This document shows, piece by piece, positions 32,280 to 40,847 of a DNA stretch of 61,384 nt (positions are counted from its first letter, which is position 1; each line of letters begins with the position of its first letter). The position numbers and the translations under genes are program-made. Under the pieces are notes generated by a model that was given only the letters and a program-made list of their open reading frames with translations, searched no databases and had not been told where the DNA came from. This DNA comes from Candidatus Fermentimicrarchaeum limneticum. Its GTDB lineage: Archaea > Micrarchaeota > Micrarchaeia > Burarchaeales > Fermentimicrarchaeaceae. The stretch is taken from NCBI GenBank assembly GCA_013426015.1, contig CP058998.1, positions 858,758 through 920,141 on the forward strand, given 5' to 3'.

Positions 32280-33800
32280 ATGTATTCAGAAAAACTGATG
32301 AAGCTTTTCAGGAAGCCGCACAACTTCGGCAAGATAAAGAATGCCGATGCAGTCGGTAAAGTTGGCAATCCTGTGTGTGTTCTCCCAGAGACAATGGTGT
32401 TTTGTAACGATAATATTAGACCTATAACTGAGATTGGTGTTAGGGAAAAAGTCCTAAGCCATGATGGTGGATATCATGAGGTTAAAGAAACATTCAGGAG
32501 AAGATACTCTGGAGAGATTATAATACTAAAAAATAAGCTAGGAACTACAGCTCTAACGCCAGATCATCATGTATTGGCGATTAAAAGACCATCTGGACAT
32601 CGTTTCAATTATACAAGAAATAAAAGGAATCTGGTTTCATCTTGGTGCCATGCCTCTGAGTTGAAAAGGCGGGATATTCTCTTGTATCCTATTTTAAAAG
32701 AAACTGCTGATATAAAAGAAATCCCACTACAAATAGAAAGACTAAAGTTCGATTTTAAAAGCAAGAAGCTACCGAAAAAGATAAAGGTTGACAAAGATTT
32801 TCTTCTGCTTGCTGGGTACTTCATTGCAGAGGGGAGTACGAAATGCGAAAAATGTAGAACTTTTCTAACTTTCACATTCGGGAGTAAAGAGAAGAGTTAT
32901 GTTGAAGATGTGAAAAGACTGGTTAAAAATATATTCGGGTTAGATGTGAAAATTGTCTACAAGCATGAACATAATAGCGTAGATGTTATTGTATATTCTG
33001 CTGGTTTAGCTCGGTTCTTCAGAAGTTTATTTGGAGATAAGGTGGAAAATAAACACATACCGCATTTTATGATGCTGCTACCCACACAAAAACAAAAGAA
33101 TTTGATTCTGGGGTTATGGCGCGGGGATGGATACATCGGAATTGCGGGTGGAAAATGGCCGCGCGCAGGTTACTCAACTGTTTCACATCAATTGGTGCAA
33201 CAAATCAAAATACTGCTTCTTAGACAAAAGATATCGCCTTCGTTTTATGAGGATAAGGAAAGAGTCAAAGATGGCGTACACCACCAAAAAAGTTATAGAG
33301 TACACGTATCAGAAAGGCGGTCTATGGTCCGGTTGGCCAATATACTTGGGGTTAGATTAAAATTTGTGAAAAACGTTTCAGAAAAAACATGGTTTGATTC
33401 TAATTTTTTGTATGCGCCAGTAACTAAAAAAGAAAGTCTTCCCTACGAAGGTTTTGTTAATAATTTAGGAATCGACAAGCCGAACTCGTATATTTCAGAA
33501 TCAGCGACATTGCATAATTGCGGGGATGTGATGTATCTTTATTTGAAGATAAAAGATGACGTGATAAAAGACGTGAAGTTCGAGACGTTCGGCTGCGCTG
33601 CCGCAATAGGGACGAGCAGCATCATCACTGACCTGATTAAGGGCAAGAAGATTGACGATGCATTGAAAATAAGCAAGGACGACATCGCCAAGGAGCTGGG
33701 AGGGTTGCCTCCGATAAAGATGCACTGCTCTGTGCTCGCTACAGAGGCGCTGAAGAAGGCGGTTGAGGAGTACAGGATAAAGCAGAGAAGAAAGAAGTAG
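32280..33800 (+). CDS. iscU: Fe-S scaffold IscU interrupted by a LAGLIDADG intein
   Basis: Precursor of 506 aa. Exteins are residues 1-32 (ending GKVGNPV) and 414-506 (starting CGDVMYLYLKI). Joined, they give a 125-residue IscU with the usual three ligand Cys (CGD, FGCAAA, MHCSV). Residues 33-413 are an intein. The insertion lies exactly before the catalytic Cys of the CGD motif, so no functional scaffold forms until splicing occurs. It follows iscS without a gap. Confidence 0.95.
   Translation: MYSEKLMKLFRKPHNFGKIKNADAVGKVGNPVCVLPETMVFCNDNIRPITEIGVREKVLSHDGGYHEVKETFRRRYSGEIIILKNKLGTTALTPDHHVLAIKRPSGHRFNYTRNKRNLVSSWCHASELKRRDILLYPILKETADIKEIPLQIERLKFDFKSKKLPKKIKVDKDFLLLAGYFIAEGSTKCEKCRTFLTFTFGSKEKSYVEDVKRLVKNIFGLDVKIVYKHEHNSVDVIVYSAGLARFFRSLFGDKVENKHIPHFMMLLPTQKQKNLILGLWRGDGYIGIAGGKWPRAGYSTVSHQLVQQIKILLLRQKISPSFYEDKERVKDGVHHQKSYRVHVSERRSMVRLANILGVRLKFVKNVSEKTWFDSNFLYAPVTKKESLPYEGFVNNLGIDKPNSYISESATLHNCGDVMYLYLKIKDDVIKDVKFETFGCAAAIGTSSIITDLIKGKKIDDALKISKDDIAKELGGLPPIKMHCSVLATEALKKAVEEYRIKQRRKK
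32376..33518 (+). mobile_element. IscU intein with homing-endonuclease domain
   Basis: A 381-residue intein. It begins with Cys (CVLPETMV), has block B TALTPDHHVLAI and ends LHN followed by extein Cys. The two LAGLIDADG helices read LLLAGYFIAEGS and LILGLWRGDGYIG, so homing activity is possible. The DNA is clearly richer in A+T than the flanking gene and uses AGA rather than AGG for Arg, which suggests recent acquisition. The last splicing block (NNLGIDKPNSYISESATLHN) is divergent but keeps the terminal His-Asn. Confidence 0.93.
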
Positions 33801-33870
33801 ACAACAGCCAACCAGTCGAATTCTATTAAGTTTAAATATTCGAAATGAGCAATTTTAGGTGGTGGTGACA

Positions 33871-34893
33871 TTGGCTTCTGAATTCGACAAGATCATTGCA
33901 AGGCTGGATAAAGAAAAGACGACAGGGGCATTCGAGCATGCTGCCGATGAACTCATAAGCTTCATCACTGACGATTCGACAGTGGGGCGCGTATCCGATA
34001 CCTTCAGAAAGAGCGAGTCGGTCTGGGTGAGATACGGCATCCTGAAAGCCTATGAGATGATGGACCATGCAGGCTCCACCGCCTACAGGACGCTCTCGCA
34101 GCATTGCAGGGAAGTGATTCTCGAGGACCTTCTAGTCGGGCTTGCGGACAAGGACAAGGGCATCCGCATGACAAGCTCCGATATTCTTTCAAACGGCGAG
34201 GAGCTTATGAAAGGGGCAAAGCCAGAACTTGGCGAGAGAATAGTCAAGGGGCTCATAGCGAATTCCGACAGAGCGAGGGAGAGCAGCGTGGTTGAAGCTC
34301 TGGGAGTGGCTGACTACTCCGGGATATCGCAGGAAACCAAGAAGCAGGCAGCTGACTTCCTGGTAAAAGCGGCCGTTGATGGGAGCAGGAACGCAGCAAG
34401 AGGTGTTGACAGGATAGGGGACGAGGCTTCCAAGGACATAGTCAGAAAGCACTGGCTTCCGAAGCTTGACAGCAGAAAGGAGAAGGAGGTTGGGAGGGCA
34501 TTGGGAATATTCGAATTCATCGAATGTAAGGAAGCGGCCAACAAAGTTGACGGGCTCGTGAAAAAGGGGAAGAGGGATTCTGACTACATAGACGTCCTGG
34601 TAAGATCCGGAGATGAGAGGCACGAGGACAGCATGATCAAGCTGATGGAAGGGCGTGACTGGATGGGAGGGCGTTACTGCATAGCGGACATGGAAATCCT
34701 TGGCAAAAAAGGCTGGAAGAAATCCTCGGAGATCCTCAACAGAATTGTAAAAAACAAAAAAGACTATGACGAGCAGGAGATTGAGGCTGCACGCAAGGCA
34801 AGCAAGGAGATTGAGGGAAGGATGACTGTGTCGTCAAAGCCAGCTGAGAAGAAGCTTGAAGAGGCAATGAAAAGGAAGAAGGTGCCTGCGTAG
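33871..34893 (+). CDS. Helical (HEAT-like) repeat protein
   Basis: Protein of about 340 residues made almost wholly of helices about 35 residues apart (for example VWVRYGILKAYEMMD, SSVVEALGVADYSG and GGRYCIADMEILGKKGWKK), which suggests ARM/HEAT-like repeats and a protein-binding role. No catalytic motif. The start is uncertain: TTG 33871 follows GGTGGTG, and GTG codons just upstream are possible. Its TATA box and leader (33831-33870) are nearly repeated at 34939-34977 before a short ORF. Confidence 0.65.
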   Translation: MASEFDKIIARLDKEKTTGAFEHAADELISFITDDSTVGRVSDTFRKSESVWVRYGILKAYEMMDHAGSTAYRTLSQHCREVILEDLLVGLADKDKGIRMTSSDILSNGEELMKGAKPELGERIVKGLIANSDRARESSVVEALGVADYSGISQETKKQAADFLVKAAVDGSRNAARGVDRIGDEASKDIVRKHWLPKLDSRKEKEVGRALGIFEFIECKEAANKVDGLVKKGKRDSDYIDVLVRSGDERHEDSMIKLMEGRDWMGGRYCIADMEILGKKGWKKSSEILNRIVKNKKDYDEQEIEAARKASKEIEGRMTVSSKPAEKKLEEAMKRKKVPA

Positions 34894-34977
34894 GATTTCG
34901 AGAAACCTGCTTAAAATTCGATTTTCAGTTGCCGTATCTTTAAATAGTAAAAATGAGCAATTTAAGTGGTGGCGTCT

Positions 34978-35085
34978 ATGGCAGTAACGGTAATGGGCAA
35001 GCCGAGAATGAGCATAGAACTAATGTTAAGCGGCTTGAGTCACTATATTATAAGCGCTTATAATAAACTGTTTAGCGCTAAATAA
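34978..35085 (+). CDS. Possible 35-residue small protein
   Basis: A short ORF (MAVTVMGKPRMSIELMLSGL, then 15 more residues) with TATA box TTTAAATA at 34939-34946 and GTGGTGG before the ATG, both resembling the set-up of the upstream gene. Its second half is encoded by the palindromes at 35026-35082, so it could be chance. A second overlapping frame from ATG 34953 is open for 36 codons but would lie upstream of the expected transcription start. Real coding is unproven. Confidence 0.3.
   Translation: MAVTVMGKPRMSIELMLSGLSHYIISAYNKLFSAK
35026..35082. repeat. Palindrome cluster upstream of the TBP gene
   Basis: TTAAGCGGCTTGA (35026-35038) is followed by a perfect 20-base palindrome with core TTATAAGCGCTTATAA (35046-35065) and a perfect 12-base palindrome TTTAGCGCTAAA (35071-35082). 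The first two elements recur in the same order and spacing after the TBP gene. Confidence 0.85.
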
Positions 35086-35117
35086 AGCATGTTGAGAGGA
35101 ACAGGCTAGGTGTTTCA

Positions 35118-35438
35118 GTGACAAAGAAACTCACAATTGACTCAGCGTTCAAGATAGAGAACATAGTAGCTTCAGCCAATTTGGGAGTGGAGCTTGACCT
35201 TTATGTTCTTGCCCAGAAAATCAGGAACATAGAGTATGAGCCAGAGCAGTTTCCAGGTGCAATACTCAAGCTGAAAGACCCAAAGGCATCTCTTCTGCTC
35301 TTCAAGAACGGCAAGGTAATATGCACAGGCTGCAAAAACGAGAGAGAAGTGAAGTATGCCTTAGAGCGAGCAATAAAGCTACTGGCTCCCCATGCAAATC
35401 CCTTCCCAGTTTACAAACAAAAGATCAAACCAGCTTGA
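35118..35438 (+). CDS. tbp: Half-length TATA-binding protein (single TBP repeat)
   Basis: A 106-residue protein matching one TBP repeat: FKIENIVASANLGVELDL at 11-28, YEPEQFPGAILKLKDPKASL at 40-59, LLFKNGKVICTG at 60-71 and ALERAIKLL at 81-89. Archaeal TBP normally has two such repeats in about 180 aa. Here the frame stops after the first and no second repeat is seen downstream. The DNA-kinking Phe residues (Phe45, Phe62) are kept, so a homodimer could form a symmetric saddle. It starts with GTG. It may be the main TBP or a paralogue; the rest of the genome would decide. Confidence 0.88.
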   Translation: MTKKLTIDSAFKIENIVASANLGVELDLYVLAQKIRNIEYEPEQFPGAILKLKDPKASLLLFKNGKVICTGCKNEREVKYALERAIKLLAPHANPFPVYKQKIKPA

Positions 35439-35446
35439 GATTGACT

Positions 35447-35490
35447 TAAGCGGCTTAAATCATGAGGATATTGTAAGCGCTTACGATATA
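35447..35490. repeat. Palindrome pair downstream of the TBP gene
   Basis: TTAAGC-G-GCTTAA (35447-35459) is followed by a 22-base palindrome with core GTAAGCGCTTAC (35469-35490, one mismatched pair). Element order and the 21-22 base offset match the cluster at 35026-35065 on the other side of the TBP gene. Confidence 0.85.
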
Positions 35491-35612
35491 ACTCCGAAGG
35501 TGGGAAATCAGCAGAACAAGTAGGCAAGCTCTTTCATCCTGTTAAAAAAAGAGGCAATTTCTTAACACGCAAATTTCCAGTGATTCAAATATTAGGTATA
35601 ATATACGCTCAG

Positions 35613-35920
35613 TAAATCCGCCCGGTTTACTCCTGAACCGGCAAAGAAGCAGGCAGAGTCAGAATCGGCATCACCTAGACCGGTCAAGACCAGAAAAAGC
35701 AGGCTTCTCAGACGTTAAACTCTCGGCTTCTTGCATAAAACACTGAGAATAAGGTGATTTACCTCGGAGAGGCAAGACAGGTAAATCCGCTCCTGATGCC
35801 TCTCCGACGGCAACCGCTCAGAAAAACGAAGGTGATTTACCGGATTTATCAGGCGTATTTTATACCTCTGCGAAAACACCGCTTTTACCCGATTTACCGG
35901 TGATTTACATGCGATTTACG
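35613..35920. repeat. GATTTAC repeat cluster and hairpins in a 486-base non-coding gap
   Basis: No gene is visible between 35439 and 35924. The heptamer GATTTAC (or its complement) occurs seven times: 35613, 35757, 35782, 35835, 35892, 35903 and 35914. The last three are exactly 11 bases apart. An 11-base perfect inverted repeat, TCGGAGAGGCA (35765-35775) and TGCCTCTCCGA (35798-35808), encloses one copy, and CCGGTT/AACCGG (35623-35642) forms a smaller one. It may be a protein-binding array or part of a non-coding RNA. Confidence 0.7.
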
Positions 35921-35924
35921 CAAT

Positions 35925-36698
35925 CTATACCTTCTCATACCTCACTCCCAGAACTTCCAGGAAGTTGAGCACCTTCTCCCTCTGCTCCTTGTTCATTCCC
36001 TTCCAGTCAAGCAGAGCAAGCTCAGTCTTCTCCTTCGACCTCTCCACCCCCTGCCTGAAGCCTTCCAGCTCAATCCCGTCGATGTAATACTTCGGCAGCA
36101 TGTGCCCCACGGCGAACTCCTTCTCAAGAATTACTTTTGTGAAAGAGGGAGCGTAGTGCCCTCCCCCGATGCCGAAAGCAGCGGGAAATGTCTCGTTTGA
36201 GGAGAGCATCTTCATCACTGCGGAGGCAACTATCTCGCCTGCACGGGCATTCTGCCACTCCTTCTCGGTGCTGCCTATCTCCACAAACAGGGCAGGCGCC
36301 TTTGTGAGAGGCCCGTGGTGGTCAACTTCGGCACAGACCTGCCAGCCCAAGTCATTCAAAGAATTCAGTTCTCTCAAAACAACTTTCAATTTGCTGGGAA
36401 AGCACGGACAAACCTGTTTTGGCTTGCCTCCGAGCTCGGCAGCGCCCCAGTTGCCCGGCGTGTGAGCTGTTAAGCAGGGCTTGCCTGTTTCACTTCTATG
36501 TTTGCTTATGAAAACGAAGAAGTCCGTCTCCTTGTCGTAAAGATGTTCTGCATCGACAATTTTCGTTTCAACTTGGATGAGCTCCAGTTCGTCTTTCATC
36601 CATTTATCTTCTTTCTTTTCAAAATTGAACAGTTTTATGAGCTTGTCCGCTATGTTCTTGCCTGCAATATCCTGCGAGGAAAAAACAAGGGTCGGCAT
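35925..36698 (-). CDS. dtdA: D-aminoacyl-tRNA deacylase, archaeal DtdA
   Basis: Archaeal/plant-type D-aminoacyl-tRNA deacylase (DTD2), removing D-amino acids from tRNA. Conserved segments are FVFISKHRSETGKPCLTAHT near residue 61, HTPGNWG near 79, EVDHHGPLTKAPALFVEIGS near 123 and GIGGGHYAPSFT near 175. The length (257 aa) is normal. It stands alone, its 3' end touching the repeat-rich gap. Confidence 0.93.
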   Translation of the reverse strand: MPTLVFSSQDIAGKNIADKLIKLFNFEKKEDKWMKDELELIQVETKIVDAEHLYDKETDFFVFISKHRSETGKPCLTAHTPGNWGAAELGGKPKQVCPCFPSKLKVVLRELNSLNDLGWQVCAEVDHHGPLTKAPALFVEIGSTEKEWQNARAGEIVASAVMKMLSSNETFPAAFGIGGGHYAPSFTKVILEKEFAVGHMLPKYYIDGIELEGFRQGVERSKEKTELALLDWKGMNKEQREKVLNFLEVLGVRYEKV

Positions 36699-36733
36699 AA
36701 AGAGGATATGCAGTCCAACTTATTTAACCCATT

Positions 36734-37582
36734 CTAAGCAATGTAACTTTTCGGTTTCTCCCTGAATTTCCTCAGCTCCTCCCTTCCCAAGTCAGTGAGC
36801 ACCCTTCCCCGCTCCTTCGTCATTTTTGTATATTCCTGGGCGTCAAGCGTGCCTATGGTAAAACCCATCTGATAAATCATAGAGTAGTCCATCTTGCCTC
36901 CGTTTTTCTTTATGAACCACTCCGCAACAGCAGCAAAGTCTGCCTTCCTCCCACTTTCGTTTATGCTCTTTATCGCTGAGAGCACTTCCGCCTGCTCGCC
37001 CGTCAGGGGAAACTTCTCCCTGATGAGCCCCTTCTCCTTGGCAAGACTGATCACTTCAGGATGGTCCTTTATCTTCATGGCTTCAGGCACGAGCTGGCAA
37101 GCCTCCCTTATCTCAGCCTCGTGGTTTATTATTCCCGTGAGATGCTCAAGGCGCGCTTCATCAAGCTCCTTCAGCTCTGCAAGCTTCAACATGCCGCTCT
37201 CCCGCAGCCTCAAGGCATCCTTCACACCGTCGAAGCTGAGGAAGGAGCTGACCTCGCCCTTTCCTCCTGCTTTCCTGAAAAGATCCGTGTCAACAAGCTG
37301 CAGTTTCGGGAAATGCGGCTCCCCCTCTATGAGGTAGACGAGCCAGTACCATTTGTCATTGCCCTCGTGTACTGTTATCGAGAAGTTGTCCTTGTGATAT
37401 TTGCCGGACCATTCCCTGTTTGTCTTGGCACTCTTGCCGATTACAGAAACCGTTCCGTCCACATCAACCAGAATCTCAAATGGGCCTGCCTTGCCCTTCA
37501 CAAACTCCCTTTTCTCATCTATCTTGAAATCCTGCAACGGATGCCCAGCGAGCGTGTATCTCTCCTCAAGCTTCACGGCCAT
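36734..37582 (-). CDS. Uncharacterised protein with C-terminal helical domain
   Basis: A 282-residue soluble protein, no family recognised. Residues 1-105 look beta-rich (FEILVDVDGTVSVIG, WYWLVYLIEGEPHFP). The remaining part is helical and acidic, ending with a possible winged-helix-like segment (EYTKMTKERGRVLTDLGREE). No catalytic signature. It lies 31 bases downstream of the Lhr-like helicase on the same strand, so it may share that transcript. Confidence 0.6.
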   Translation of the reverse strand: MAVKLEERYTLAGHPLQDFKIDEKREFVKGKAGPFEILVDVDGTVSVIGKSAKTNREWSGKYHKDNFSITVHEGNDKWYWLVYLIEGEPHFPKLQLVDTDLFRKAGGKGEVSSFLSFDGVKDALRLRESGMLKLAELKELDEARLEHLTGIINHEAEIREACQLVPEAMKIKDHPEVISLAKEKGLIREKFPLTGEQAEVLSAIKSINESGRKADFAAVAEWFIKKNGGKMDYSMIYQMGFTIGTLDAQEYTKMTKERGRVLTDLGREELRKFREKPKSYIA

Positions 37583-37613
37583 GGGCTGAATTATGCAGTT
37601 TTAAGTATAAAAA

Positions 37614-39884
37614 CTAGACTTGCCAGTATCTCTTCGTCCTGATGAACGTCTTCTGCGCCTCAAGCAAATCCGCAAAGAAAAGCATCTCGTCCTTCCTCAC
37701 GTTTGCAAGCACCCTTGCCGCAGTTTCAGTTCCAACTCCGTAGGTTGAAAGCGCGATTGCCGCCCTCTTCCCGTATGCATCAAGTAGGCTTGCGGACTTC
37801 ATTATGTATGTGAAGCCCTTCTTCTCTCTATCATTCGGGCTTTTTCCCTGCGCTTTTCTCCTCAGTATCTTCTCAGGCCAGTCTTCCTTTGTGTCGAAGC
37901 AGGCAACCATGTTACTTCCGCAGTTCGAGCAGGTTATCCTCCTCTTAAGCTTCTCGAGGGGAGAGTAGGATATATTGCAGCAGTATGTGCAGAGGAATTT
38001 TGCTGTTTTCTTCAGCAGTTGTTTTCTGAACGCCTTGAGGATTTCCGAGGAAGGTTCAATTGGGGCGATGAATTCCGCAGCACGGGAAATTTTTGAGAAG
38101 CCCAGTCTTCCGAAAGGAGTCGGTTCTGCAACGAGAAGCTCCTTAACTTTTATCTCCCCAGAATGGATTTTCCTCACGAGAAGCCTGCATTTTTCTGCAT
38201 CAAAATAATCAACAAGCAGCTCGCGCATTGTTTCTCTGAATATTGGGGATTTTGAGAAGTAATCAACAAGCCTCCTCACCCTTGAGGAAGTTAAATTTTC
38301 GGTTTTGCCAACCAATCCGAATGCTTTTGCAATATGGACGAACTTGTAGTTGAAGAAGCTAGACTTAGAGATGTTTCTCTCGAGCAATGGAACAACATCA
38401 TTCTCTGTAATTTTCAGCAACATTTCCTTGATAATTCCCTTCCCACTTCCAGGAAGCTGCAGCATTACCCTGTATGGGTCTGCGCTCCCCCTCACGCTTG
38501 ATGAGAAGTGCGAGGACAGGAAGGAGGAGAGGCAGCGCATCAATGCGTTGTTCACAAGCGAGCCGCCGCAGACGTGGATTATTGCCATGTCCTCGAAAAT
38601 CTCAACAAGTATTTCTTTCTCATCAGGCAAAAAGAACTTCGATTGTTTTGCAACAACCTCCCCAAGCTCCCTCAAAGCTTCCTTGGAGGCGTGGAGCCCC
38701 TTCTCCAGCTCAAGCACGCTTTCCCCCCTCTCAATCTTCTCCCTAACCTTCCTTCTCAGCTCACCAACTGCCTGCGCAACTTCATACGGGACGGGGATTT
38801 CCTCACCGACCCAGTCAGGCACTGCCGCTGAGATGTCCTGCGAGGGCTCAACAATTATCTCCCTGTCCCTCACGTCAAGCACTTTCCACGGGACGCCTCT
38901 TGTTATGAAAACTGAATTCCTCTCGATGTAGCTCGCAACAAACGCCTCGTCCAGAGTCGAGATGTTTGAATTCGTCACCGCATTCTTCACAAAGTACCTG
39001 CTCTGGCTCGGAATCGTGCTCAGGTTTTCAAAGTAATACGTCAGAATCCGCCCTCCCTTCCCAACGGAGTTGCCGTCAACTTTCAGGATCCCTTCCGAAC
39101 GGAGCTGCTCTGCAACCGCTTTCAATTCGGAGATGGAAAGCTCCCTGAAGGGATATGCCCTTGTGATTATCCTGTGCACCCTCCCCAGCTCCAAAGTGCC
39201 ATGCTCCATAACCAAGCCGCAGAGCTGGTGCGCAACAACGTCGAGGGAGTTGCTCTGCATCGGCATTTCCTCAAGCCTGCCCGCATGCGCCAGCTGCATT
39301 ATCGCAATCGACTCGCAGATGTCGTCAAAATCGCTTGTTATTACAATGCCTTTCGGCATCCTCCCCACCGCATGCCCGCTCCTCCCCACTCTTTGGATGA
39401 GACGGGAGACCTGACGGGGAGACATGTACTGCACAGCCAAATCTACCGAACCGATGTCAATCCCCAGTTCCAATGAAGAGGTGGCAAGCAGGCCCCTTAT
39501 CCCCTTCTCCTTGAACCTTCTCTCAGTTGATTTTCTAACGTCTTTTGAGAGGGAACCGTGATGAATCCCGACAGACCCCTCGTACCTCTGGGCTTTCCTG
39601 AATGCAATCAACCTGGAAGTCAAGGTTTCCGCAATCTGCCGTGTGTTCACGAAAGCAAGGGTGGAGGTGTGAGTCTCAATCAATTCGTTCAAGAAGCGCA
39701 GTCTTGCGAGCGCATGTGGCTCCAGAAAAAGCTTGTCGGAAAGCTCCTCATCCCTGCTGGAAGGGAGCGGATATTCCACCTTCAATTCGATTTCCCTTTC
39801 CAGTTTTGGCTGGATGATTTTGCACTCCCTCCCTCCGGTTAGGAAGTTTGCAACTTCCCCGGGAGAGCCGACCGTAGCGCTCAA
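37614..39884 (-). CDS. lhr: Lhr-type helicase, C-terminal part after a frameshift
   Basis: Carries helicase motif III onward ([15 protein letters not shown]), the second RecA domain with [19 protein letters not shown] near residue 115 and [12 protein letters not shown] near 143, the winged-helix and Lhr-core domains, and a C-terminal zinc-like segment ([15 protein letters not shown]). The upstream frame at 39748-40413 supplies motifs Q, I and II. Together they would make one Lhr of about 930 aa. As written, this part lacks the ATPase Walker motifs and cannot act alone. Confidence 0.88.
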   Translation of the reverse strand: MSATVGSPGEVANFLTGGRECKIIQPKLEREIELKVEYPLPSSRDEELSDKLFLEPHALARLRFLNELIETHTSTLAFVNTRQIAETLTSRLIAFRKAQRYEGSVGIHHGSLSKDVRKSTERRFKEKGIRGLLATSSLELGIDIGSVDLAVQYMSPRQVSRLIQRVGRSGHAVGRMPKGIVITSDFDDICESIAIMQLAHAGRLEEMPMQSNSLDVVAHQLCGLVMEHGTLELGRVHRIITRAYPFRELSISELKAVAEQLRSEGILKVDGNSVGKGGRILTYYFENLSTIPSQSRYFVKNAVTNSNISTLDEAFVASYIERNSVFITRGVPWKVLDVRDREIIVEPSQDISAAVPDWVGEEIPVPYEVAQAVGELRRKVREKIERGESVLELEKGLHASKEALRELGEVVAKQSKFFLPDEKEILVEIFEDMAIIHVCGGSLVNNALMRCLSSFLSSHFSSSVRGSADPYRVMLQLPGSGKGIIKEMLLKITENDVVPLLERNISKSSFFNYKFVHIAKAFGLVGKTENLTSSRVRRLVDYFSKSPIFRETMRELLVDYFDAEKCRLLVRKIHSGEIKVKELLVAEPTPFGRLGFSKISRAAEFIAPIEPSSEILKAFRKQLLKKTAKFLCTYCCNISYSPLEKLKRRITCSNCGSNMVACFDTKEDWPEKILRRKAQGKSPNDREKKGFTYIMKSASLLDAYGKRAAIALSTYGVGTETAARVLANVRKDEMLFFADLLEAQKTFIRTKRYWQV

Positions 39885-40413
39885 GCCTCCTCTGAAACGG
39901 CACGCCGGTCTTCTCTAGCAGCCTCTCCAATGCGATTGAAAGCTGCGCTCCCCTTTTGCTCTCAAAAAGCTCATGCACCTCGTCAACAACCACGTATCTA
40001 ACGTTTTTCAGCGCCTGCCCCAGCCTTTTTGCGGTTAGGATGGACTGCAATGTTTCCGGCGTTGTTATTAACAACTGGGGAGGGTTGTGGGACTGTTTCA
40101 ATCTTTCACTCTGGGAGGTGTCACCATGCCTCACCGCACAGCTAACGCCAAGCTCCTCACACCACCAGCGGATTCTTTCGAGTATATCCCTGTTCAAAGC
40201 GCGGAGAGGGGTGATGTAAAGCGCTGCTATTCCCTCCCCTGAGATGCTGTTCAGCACAGGAAGAAGCGCGCATTCCGTCTTCCCATAGCCGGTTGGCGCA
40301 ATCACCAAGGAGTTTGCCCCGCTGAGTATGGCCGGAATGGAAAGCTTCTGAATCTCATTCAGCTCCCCGAATCTACTCTTCACAAGTGATTTCAATTCCC
40401 CCCGGAGCTCCAT
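39748..40413 (-). CDS. lhr: Lhr-type helicase, N-terminal part before a frameshift
   Basis: The first RecA domain of a large Lhr-family helicase: the Q-motif region, Walker [15 protein letters not shown] near residue 40, [12 protein letters not shown] near 65, TTPETLQ near 115 and DEVHELF near 141. The reading stays in family register to GVPFQRR at about residue 175, then runs into unrelated residues and stops. Motif III continues in another frame. Restoring two bases (AGG-ATA-GGC instead of AGG-AGGC) would give QRIGLSATV, the family consensus, so a 2-base deletion or an assembly error near 39888 is likely. Confidence 0.85.
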   Translation of the reverse strand: MELRGELKSLVKSRFGELNEIQKLSIPAILSGANSLVIAPTGYGKTECALLPVLNSISGEGIAALYITPLRALNRDILERIRWWCEELGVSCAVRHGDTSQSERLKQSHNPPQLLITTPETLQSILTAKRLGQALKNVRYVVVDEVHELFESKRGAQLSIALERLLEKTGVPFQRRLERYGRLSRGSCKLPNRREGVQNHPAKTGKGNRIEGGISAPFQQG

Positions 40414-40490
40414 GCTATCCCACGTTTGGACTTAAAACAAAAAAGCAGTCTATATTTATAAATACAAAATTATAACAGTATTGGACCTCT

Positions 40491-40847
40491 ATGGACTACA
40501 ACTTGGTTCTTGCAGCCAATTTCGTCGCAATAGTAATCGGCGTCATAAGCTCGATTGCGGCTTTCATGGCCTCGCAGAGATATTACGGAGGGCCATGGAG
40601 ATCGACGGTTCTGTGGATCACCTGGGGCACGTCCCTTTTTACGATACGGGCCATACTGATTTTTGCGGACAGTTTTTTCGACCCTGCAGTGGAGAACATA
40701 GCAGCTTGGATAAAGTACCCTCCGGTGATACTGGGCTTCCTGTGCCTGATGAACGCCGCGCTTGTGATGAACCAGATGGTGGACTTCTATTCCAAAGGGG
40801 GCCGTGGAAAATTCGGCGAGGATGTTAAAAAACCGGGGAAAAAATAG
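40491..40847 (+). CDS. Small three-helix membrane protein
   Basis: A 118-residue protein with hydrophobic helices at about 8-27, 40-62 and 76-96 and a basic C-terminal tail (KGGRGKFGEDVKKPGKK). No family recognised. Divergent from lhr; the gap contains an A+T-rich promoter with TATATTTATAAATA. It ends one base before the convergent lipoprotein gene. Confidence 0.7.
   Translation: MDYNLVLAANFVAIVIGVISSIAAFMASQRYYGGPWRSTVLWITWGTSLFTIRAILIFADSFFDPAVENIAAWIKYPPVILGFLCLMNAALVMNQMVDFYSKGGRGKFGEDVKKPGKK

Noticed and set aside
34953-35063. Second overlapping 36-codon ORF before the TBP gene
   Set aside because: Its ATG lies about 16 bases upstream of the start site predicted from the TATA box, and the equivalent frame in the sister leader stops after seven codons.
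35613-35920. CRISPR array
   Set aside because: Repeats are only seven bases, lie in both orientations and have irregular spacing apart from the last three; no cas genes are present. No CRISPR array was seen elsewhere in the window.
39885-39905. Programmed +1 frameshift in lhr, like bacterial prfB (AGGAGG followed by CTT)
   Set aside because: A +1 shift leaves the product one residue short of the motif III consensus, while a 2-base deletion explains it exactly; no stop codon sits at the shift site.
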